From Gaeumannomyces sp. JS-464 (lineage: Eukaryota; Ascomycota; Sordariomycetes; Magnaporthales; Magnaporthaceae), in assembly GCA_002197995.1 (NCBI GenBank), contig NGZR01000002.1, positions 1,364,001 to 1,428,000 of the forward strand: a stretch of 64,000 bases of DNA, read 5' to 3'. Below, piece by piece: positions 58,706 to 64,000 of the stretch (position 1 is the first letter of the stretch; each line of letters begins with the position of its first letter). Under the pieces are notes generated by a model. The model searched no databases and was not told the origin of the DNA. It saw only the letters and a list, made by a program, of their open reading frames with translations. Made by a program: the position numbers and the translations under genes.

Positions 58706-58916
58706 TGTTAGGCAGGCAAGTAAACGTTAGCAGTAAAGTAAATTCTTGTTGCAAAAGAAAGGGAGGCCCGGAGGGCCCGGCCTGCACAAAATTGGGATAT
58801 CCCCAATTCTGTAAGGGCCCGCTGGTGGGGCTCGTCCTTATTTAAAATAAGGGCTGCGGGTTTTTAAAAGCCCCGCACCTCTAGCTATTTACAAGGGCCC
58901 TGCTAGCCGTAACAGG
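58706..58916 (+). mobile_element. Solo-LTR-like repeat, family B, copy 2
   Basis: TGTTAGGCAGGC ... GCCGTAACA, about 211 bp, in the same orientation as 17872-18087 and about 90% identical by eye, with C/T and G/A differences dominating. No convincing target duplication (AGGGC and GGCTC). Confidence 0.65.
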
Positions 58917-59669
58917 CTCGCTTTACCCGTTTTTAATTAAGGCCTTGGCCCATTTTTTTCGACTGCATCGTATTCGGTCTCGCTCCTCGCTTCCCTAATG
59001 CCACGTCCTTCCAAGCTATAATGTTTAGCTTTGCTCCATATGTTACAATTAGGGTTTTGTTCCTAAGGTAAGGCACTTAAGGAAAGGCTGGTAAACAGTG
59101 CACTTGTCGACAACTTTAGGTAATTTGGGTAGCTGGAAGGCAGTAGTTTAATTGCTTGCTTTAAAGGTTATTTGGAAGCTAACTTAGGTTAACTAATGCC
59201 GAGCACCTGTTAAAGCTACCTAACATTGGGAAGCCCGTAATTCTTATACCCGTGTCCTTTTTGCCAGTGGAGGGTGATCACCTCGCTCACTTGGTGATTA
59301 AAGTGATCCGAGGACCAATTTGCCGCCACAACTGCGCTTAAGGATACATCGGGCAGTTTATGTTACCCCAGAAATTTAGCCGGTCCATTAAGGGTTATGC
59401 CGAAACCGGCCCGCCACTTCGGGGAAAGGTCGAGCAAACTGCTACTCGCTAAGCCTCGAAAGCCCTACACCTAAGCTGATACCCGGGGACTACACTTTGC
59501 TTTGGGTCTTATGTTGCAGTTTTTTAGCGGCTGTGCATAGCCGGCAGCTGCCTTATGTCACCGCGGAGCGAGGATTGGGGCGAACGTTAGGCAGCAAGTT
59601 GGGCAGCACTTAAAATGACCTTAGTTACAGGTATTTTAAGCCACCCAGCTTTTGCCATTTCTAACATAT
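58917..59669. other. No gene recognised
   Basis: TpA-rich sequence without readable frames, up to the direct repeat preceding the intact ORF. Confidence 0.3.
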
Positions 59670-59670
59670 C

Positions 59671-59729
59671 TTCTCCGCATTAACTTTTCATAAGCGACAT
59701 TTTCTCCGCATTAACTTTCCATAAACGAC
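59671..59729 (+). repeat. Two-copy 28-bp direct repeat upstream of the intact ORF
   Basis: TTCTCCGCATTAACTTTTCA at 59671 and TTCTCCGCATTAACTTTCCA at 59702 repeat with a 31-bp offset and continue as TAAGCGAC and TAAACGAC. They lie 65-120 bp before the ATG and could be promoter elements, but that is a guess. Confidence 0.6.
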
Positions 59730-59793
59730 GGTATTTGGCAACAAATAGCTTAAAAAGTTCATCCCCACTGTGTTCTTCTCGAAAAAGTACGCC

Positions 59794-60339
59794 ATGGTTG
59801 CTATCACTGCCACCGGTGGTGGTGCAGCGGCAGCCCTGCCCTGGCTCCCGTACTCTGCCAGTGTGCAAGTTGCTGTCGCCACCGCCGCCACGGAGACCGC
59901 CCTGGCCGGTGCTTATGGTCTTGCACTGGCCGGCGCCGCCGCCGCTTCCGAGGCCGCCTTGGGAGCAGCCATTGCCTGCGAGAGCGCCGCCATTGCCGCG
60001 TTAGGGGTCGCTGCTGCCAATGTTTGGAATCCTGCTGGATGGATCCTCGGAGCCGTGATCATTGGAGCCACTACAGCAGAGACCTCCCAAGCCGTAACCT
60101 GGAGCTGCTACAAGCCCATGATCGGCGAGGCCCACAACGAGGATGCGCCGGCCCGGCTTTTCACATTCGCCGATCTAGCAGCGCATCCAAAAGTTCGGCA
60201 GATCCTTATCCACCCAGGCGCTGCCTCGGCAAACCTCCCAAAGGTGGAGGTCCAAAACAAAGCCGGGCAGCGCTTCTTGCTCCGTGGCGTTGCTCTTCCA
60301 TGGGGAACAGCTGCATATCATGCGGAGCGAGTGGATTAA
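59794..60339 (+). CDS. Intact Ala-rich protein, unknown, possible membrane-active N-terminus
   Basis: A single uninterrupted frame of 181 residues begins at ATG 59794 in an excellent start context (GCCATGG) and ends at TAA 60337-60339. Residues 1-110 are almost entirely Ala/Gly/Val/Leu with small-residue heptads (ALAGAYGLALAGAAAASEAA, WNPAGWILGAVIIGATTAET), suggesting two or three helices or a glycine-zipper membrane region. Residues 115-181 are a compact soluble part (LFTFADLAAHPKVRQILIHP, VEVQNKAGQRFLLRGVALPW). Unlike its neighbours it has no C-to-T scars: I counted 13 TpA in 59761-60360 against 59 in 18421-19020. It is therefore recent, single-copy or selected. No family recognised; a HeLo-like or pore-forming role is speculation. 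Confidence 0.78.
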   Translation: MVAITATGGGAAAALPWLPYSASVQVAVATAATETALAGAYGLALAGAAAASEAALGAAIACESAAIAALGVAAANVWNPAGWILGAVIIGATTAETSQAVTWSCYKPMIGEAHNEDAPARLFTFADLAAHPKVRQILIHPGAASANLPKVEVQNKAGQRFLLRGVALPWGTAAYHAERVD

Positions 60340-61313
60340 CGAGTTTCGGTACGTCAAGCCAAAAGAAACATTTCATTTAACTAATAACAACATTTTCATA
60401 AGCCATTAGATCGAGAGTTACAATGCTCGGGCTCGGATACTGATTTAAAGCAGAGTGCTTGTTAAGCTGTTGTCGGGGCGAGTACGATGCGTCTTTGTTG
60501 CCTTCACGGACCGTTTGTCACGGATATTATGGCTCGTAATATGGAAAAAGATTGGGGCTCCATCATTCTAGTTTACCATTTTTTCGTCCGGACGATGGGG
60601 CGACGGAGCCGCCCATTATATAAACGAAAAAAGATCGCCCTACCCAGGGTTTAACATGCAGAAATGCCTTTTTATGCCAGTATTCACCTCCCCTGCAGTT
60701 AGCAACAAGCGAGGTTTAAATGCTGACAAGGCCCCAGTCGGGCCCGGGAGGCTCGACTTGATGGCCGACAACGTTCCATTAACAAGAATAAAAAGCGGCC
60801 CCTAAGCGCTGGCGATTGGGATTGGGGGATTGGCGGGTTGGCAGATAATCTGGGGTGGTGCGGATAGGCGAGATCGGCGGGAAGGATATGGATGGGTGTG
60901 GCAAGCCCTGTGGATGGGAAGCTTTTAAGGGCTTCCAGCGGCCAAGCTAACGTGCGGCCCGCATCCTGCAAGCGGAAGGAGGCGCTGGAAGGGGAGGGAT
61001 GTGGTCGCGAGTATGATTGGGGTGGCTGTTCCCATTTAGCCTTTTTGTCCCCCATTAATGATGATAGGCGTGCAAATGATTAAAGTGCAAGTCGAGCGAG
61101 AATCCTTCGACTTGGCAGCTTTATCCGGCCCCGAACCTTTTCCACCCTCCACTGGCCCTGGTTCCAATTTTCGCGGGTGGTGGTAAATATCAACCCCTAA
61201 GCCTTTGCGTTATAGGCATCGGCGCAGGTAGGTTGTTCATGGGCTGCAAGATGCGCGTGTCGTGGGCACGCCTGTCGACAATTTTAAAGTCGAACACGCT
61301 TGCTAGCTTATCG
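60340..61313. other. Noncoding flank with low mutation signature
   Basis: Composition resembles the intact ORF rather than the decayed regions (few TTAA words, frequent CA). Purine-rich GGGATTGGGGGATTGG words lie near 60830. A minus open frame at 61055-60699 is Pro/Ser/Arg-rich and probably spurious. Confidence 0.4.
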
Positions 61314-61574
61314 TGTTGCAAAGTAAAGGTGCATGTAGTAAACCTGTTTGGATTGGTTTCTACCTTTAAGGAACTAGTAGGAGAGGCTGTTAAGGGTGGG
61401 AGACCCTCGGGCTTTATATACACGGGTGCGCGGTAAGGATATCGAGCCCTCGTCGGCCTTTCCCGGTGCGTGTCACGCACCGGCCGAGGGCGACGAGGGT
61501 TTTTAACGGGCACCGGGGTCCTGTAACGCGGCTTTGCCGGTAGATCCCCCGTAAAGACCCGCTCCTTTGCGACA
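61314..61574 (+). mobile_element. Solo-LTR-like repeat, family A, copy 3
   Basis: TGTTGCAAAGTAAAGG ... CTCCTTTGCGACA, 261 bp, the best preserved copy. Flanks TATCG and TATTA could be a 5-bp duplication altered by one C-to-T and one G-to-A change. It contains the TATATACACGGG word and the long GGTGCGTGTCACGCACC palindrome. Confidence 0.8.
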
Positions 61575-62395
61575 TATTAGCAGGTGAGACGAGCTTGGAT
61601 GCGTATTGTCCGAGTTATTACCTAGCTACATGTGCCATATTGAACTTCGATAAACTAGATTTAACAATTTCATTTGTTTTATAAACCGTGTTTCCTGCTC
61701 CCAGCTATCCGATCCGAGATTTTGTGGGCCTTTTACTAAACAGCAGTTCGGGCCAAGGTGAAAGGACGGATTTATTCCCCACTATAGCACGACCGGCTGG
61801 ATTAAGGGAAAGCTTAAATAAGGCGACGGAAATCCTACGGGTGTGGGGGGTATAAATATGTTAGCTAGGTTTATAAAAAAACATGTTTTTTGTTAATGCC
61901 CTACTTACCTCCAGGCTGCTAAGGCCGTCGTATGTGCTAGCCTCGGCTTGCGGCGTTATTAAAAGCCCCTCGAGTTTCTTTTTCGACTGCTAAAGTTTTA
62001 GCACCTGCCGTTTTCGCCATAATATTTTCCGTAAGCGTGCTGGCCACGCCATGGTGTTGCGGTTGTTTATGGCATTTAAAAGGGCATAAGGGGCTAACTA
62101 ACCTCTTCGAATGTGTTTTTTACGAAGAATCGCACTGTAATAACTTCACTTTTTTGGCCAAGCCGGTGGATTTTAACCAGGGCTTGTTTTTCAACGGTAG
62201 GGTTCCTGGACATAACGTGTTATCCCACCCGAACTAAGAGTACGATGGGGGTCCCATCCGAGGGGCCGGGAACATTACCAGTAAAGCTCCATTAAAAACG
62301 CTTAAAATGCTTCGGTAAGTGTAAGCCTGGGGGATAAGCGGAGTTAGCACTAAAACAAACACTTGCTAACCATTACTTTTGCGTCCAAGGGAAAA
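61575..62395. other. No gene recognised
   Basis: The minus frame near 62020-61890 (KKKLEGLLITPQAEAS) and the + open stretch 62037-62295 have no known domain. Confidence 0.25.
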
Positions 62396-62396
62396 G

Positions 62397-62421
62397 AGGG
62401 GGGGGGGGGGGGGGGGGGGGA
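62397..62421 (+). repeat. Poly-G run of about 25
   Basis: An uninterrupted G homopolymer follows AAAGAG. It is striking because G-to-A decay is general in the window; it may be young, or its length may be a sequencing approximation. Confidence 0.85.
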
Positions 62422-63020
62422 GAATCGCCAAGGCGTACCCAACCGCGCCGCACGACAGCGTTAAAAAAAGCACCTTTACTCCTGGGTCTTTCCTAAACCG
62501 TTTAATAACGGCGTGTCGCTAGCGCTAAGGCACTTTGCCGTCGAACCGCTCGTAGCGGATACCGGCCTCGTCCAGTCCAACCTAAATAAGATCCAAGGTT
62601 ATCGTCCAGCTCGAAAAAACAACACTAAGCCCTAAGTTAGTAAACAAAGCAATATAAAAGTGGGCACATTATAGCATTTAGTAACACATTTGTACACACC
62701 TTTTTTTGTCGGCGGGTAAGCTGAGTAGCTTCGATATTAGGGCGGTAACCTTGCTCGAAAGCTGACAGCTAGCTAAGGACCGATCCGAACTCCCTAACCC
62801 ATAACCTGCCGGACCGAACCCGTCCTCCAAGGTCCCCCAGCCCAAAAACACGGGCGTTATGTCGTGTTCGGGGCTGTGCTTGCAGGTGACAGGTTGGAGC
62901 GGCAAATTAAAAAGGCTTGTTAAAGGGGCTGGCGGGCTGGAAACGCAAACTGGCTGGAGACGCAGGCTGTGCAGGCAGACTTAAAGGGCGGCAGGCCGGG
63001 TGGCAAACTTATGCTAAGGC
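62422..63020. other. No gene recognised
   Basis: A minus open frame at 62905-62678 lacks motifs. G-rich short repeats (GGCTGGCGGGCTGG) lie at 62928-63000. Confidence 0.25.
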
Positions 63021-63025
63021 TAATA

Positions 63026-63198
63026 TCCCCCCGGGGGCGGGCTGCTAGGAGGCGTAATTCCTGGTGGCGCCCCGCCCCCAGGGGGAAAAAAGAAGTTGAA
63101 AAGAGGGTAAAGGCTTAAATTAAGGTCCTCCCGGGGGCGGGTTTTTATTCGGGTCGCCGTTGGGCCCCGCCCCCAAGAGGAAAAAAAAGAAGTTGTGT
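63026..63198 (+). repeat. Two tandem GC hairpin units
   Basis: Two units have the form CCCGGGGGCGGG, a loop of 25-30 bp, then CCCCGCCCCCA, each followed by GGAAAAAAGAAGTTG or a close variant (63028-63094 and 63126-63196). Arms within a unit are complementary, giving strong stem-loops; loops differ between the units. Confidence 0.75.
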
Positions 63199-64000
63199 TA
63201 TGGAAAAGAGAAAGTTGTTAAAAAAGATATTAAATAAGCATACTTAATAAAATGTAAAGGTGCCCGATAATGGGAGAAAGTTCAAATTTGGAAATAATGG
63301 ACGGGGGAGTGGGTGGGTTTAAATATGCCAACAGGACAGCTAAAGGGCTAGAAAGAGCACTCCAGGCGGGGGACGGCCACGTTAGCAACCACCCGCAGGC
63401 AATAATAAAGCGCCGAGAACTAAAAGCAGCAAAGGAAAGGATTTGGAAGCAAAATGAGGAGCGGAAATAAGCAAAGGAACAGGCATAACGGATAGCACCG
63501 GTTCCTGTTTAAACCTAAACACCTCCCGCGACAGCAGGCACGCAACAGCGCTTCCGTGTGGGTCGGTACCCCGAAGGTACTGGCTTGCGCCAAAAAAAGT
63601 GGAAAAGTACATCTTGTGGCTTAAGTAACCTTTACCTGGCGCTTTAAAAGCGTGGGCGCTGGGGCGAGAAAGCCTCCTACCCGATCTGGAGCAGCACACG
63701 CCATAACGGTGGCCACGGAGCAAATCTCCCGAAAGAAGGCCGCGGTAAATGGACAGGGACGGCCGAGAAATGCTTAATAACGAGTTTTGCTTCCTGTGCT
63801 TTGCATAAACCTTCCTTTGCCCACATTTGTAGGGCCGATAAACGCACGCCTTAATCGCGGGCAGCCACCCGTGCTTTAAAGCACAGTCCATGGCCCGTTA
63901 AACCACTCCGGAAACAGCGGCACCTCGGCTGCCTAACACCCAAAGGAAAAACGCATGGTTTTAAAATGCAACCACTTCCCGCCTTTTATATTAACGCCTG
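63199..64000. other. Possible small gene at 63270-63470, otherwise nothing recognised
   Basis: A + frame encodes MGESSNLEIMDGGVGGFKYA and a Lys/Arg-rich helix ending KERIWKQNEERK, with reasonable composition but no known family. The minus open frame at 63891-63382 overlaps it and looks accidental. Confidence 0.3.

Noticed and set aside
63382..63891. 169-codon minus-strand ORF
   Set aside because: No domain, unusual composition, and it overlaps another open frame; length alone is weak support.
1..64000. Alternative genetic code with TAA/TAG read as Gln
   Set aside because: Stops sit at Gln positions in many genes, but CAA and CAG are also present in the same frames. Frameshifts occur, and the same transitions give H-to-Y, C-to-Y, D-to-N and W-to-stop at invariant sites. 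Mutation explains all of this; recoding does not.
1..64000. Starship giant transposon captain (tyrosine recombinase, DUF3435)
   Set aside because: Cargo-like content suggested it, but I found no readable tyrosine recombinase frame or element border inside the window.
1..64000. tRNA or rRNA genes
   Set aside because: TTCGAA-like B-box words occur (for example near 210 and 53925), but no cloverleaf could be built around them.

Overview
The window reads as nuclear DNA of a filamentous ascomycete (Pezizomycotina). It holds a Fot1/pogo DNA transposon, three families of solo-LTR-like repeats, GT-AG introns of about 50 bp, and fungus-specific families (FunK1 kinase, DUF7580, DUF3295/areA-GATA-like, HET-E-type NACHT-WD40, CorA-like). 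Almost every gene is broken in one way: C-to-T or G-to-A transitions turn Gln codons into TAA/TAG and Trp into TAG, His into Tyr, and Asp into Asn. TpA is very common while CpG survives. I read this as repeat-induced point mutation (RIP) or a similar process acting on old gene copies. The products below are therefore mostly pseudogenes, recognised by following one frame through stops.

Layout. 1-3.7 kb (+): DUF7580 remnant, CHAT protease, DUF3295-like gene. 4-11.4 kb (-): C2H2 factor, membrane protein, unrecognised remnant, RelA/SpoT-NB-ARC protein, second DUF7580. 11.4-12.4 kb: solo LTR with a perfect 5-bp duplication, then a CorA-like gene. 15.3-17.1 kb: complete Fot1-like element. 17.9-26.5 kb: LTR remnants, a large inverted AT-rich repeat array and a pyrimidine decamer array. 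27.2-31.9 kb (+): JmjC gene interrupted by a solo LTR. 32.4-34.4 kb: RING-H2 and caspase-like genes. 35.1-38.9 kb (-): zinc finger-TPR gene. 39.7-43.9 kb: DUF7580-subtilisin gene convergent with a gasdermin-like gene. 44.6-46.2 kb (-): N-terminus of another zinc-finger NLR-type protein. 47.2-47.7 kb: bZIP. 48.0-50.7 kb (-): NACHT-WD40 NLR. 51.6-52.5 kb (-): small effector with two C-terminal amyloid-like repeats. 54.4-55.2 kb (-): FunK1. 59.8-60.3 kb (+): an intact, unmutated Ala-rich ORF.

Taken together, the window looks like a decayed island of fungal programmed-cell-death and allorecognition genes. Two partner systems are visible. One is a HET-S/NWD2-like pair: a HeLo/SesA-type effector with two repeats of an amyloid-like motif lies next to an NLR carrying one matching motif before its NACHT domain. 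The other is a gasdermin-like gene next to a subtilisin-like protease, the layout of het-Q1/het-Q2. CHAT, caspase-like and RelA/SpoT-NB-ARC genes add further death or defence executors. The family assignments rest on motifs read by eye; no database search was possible.
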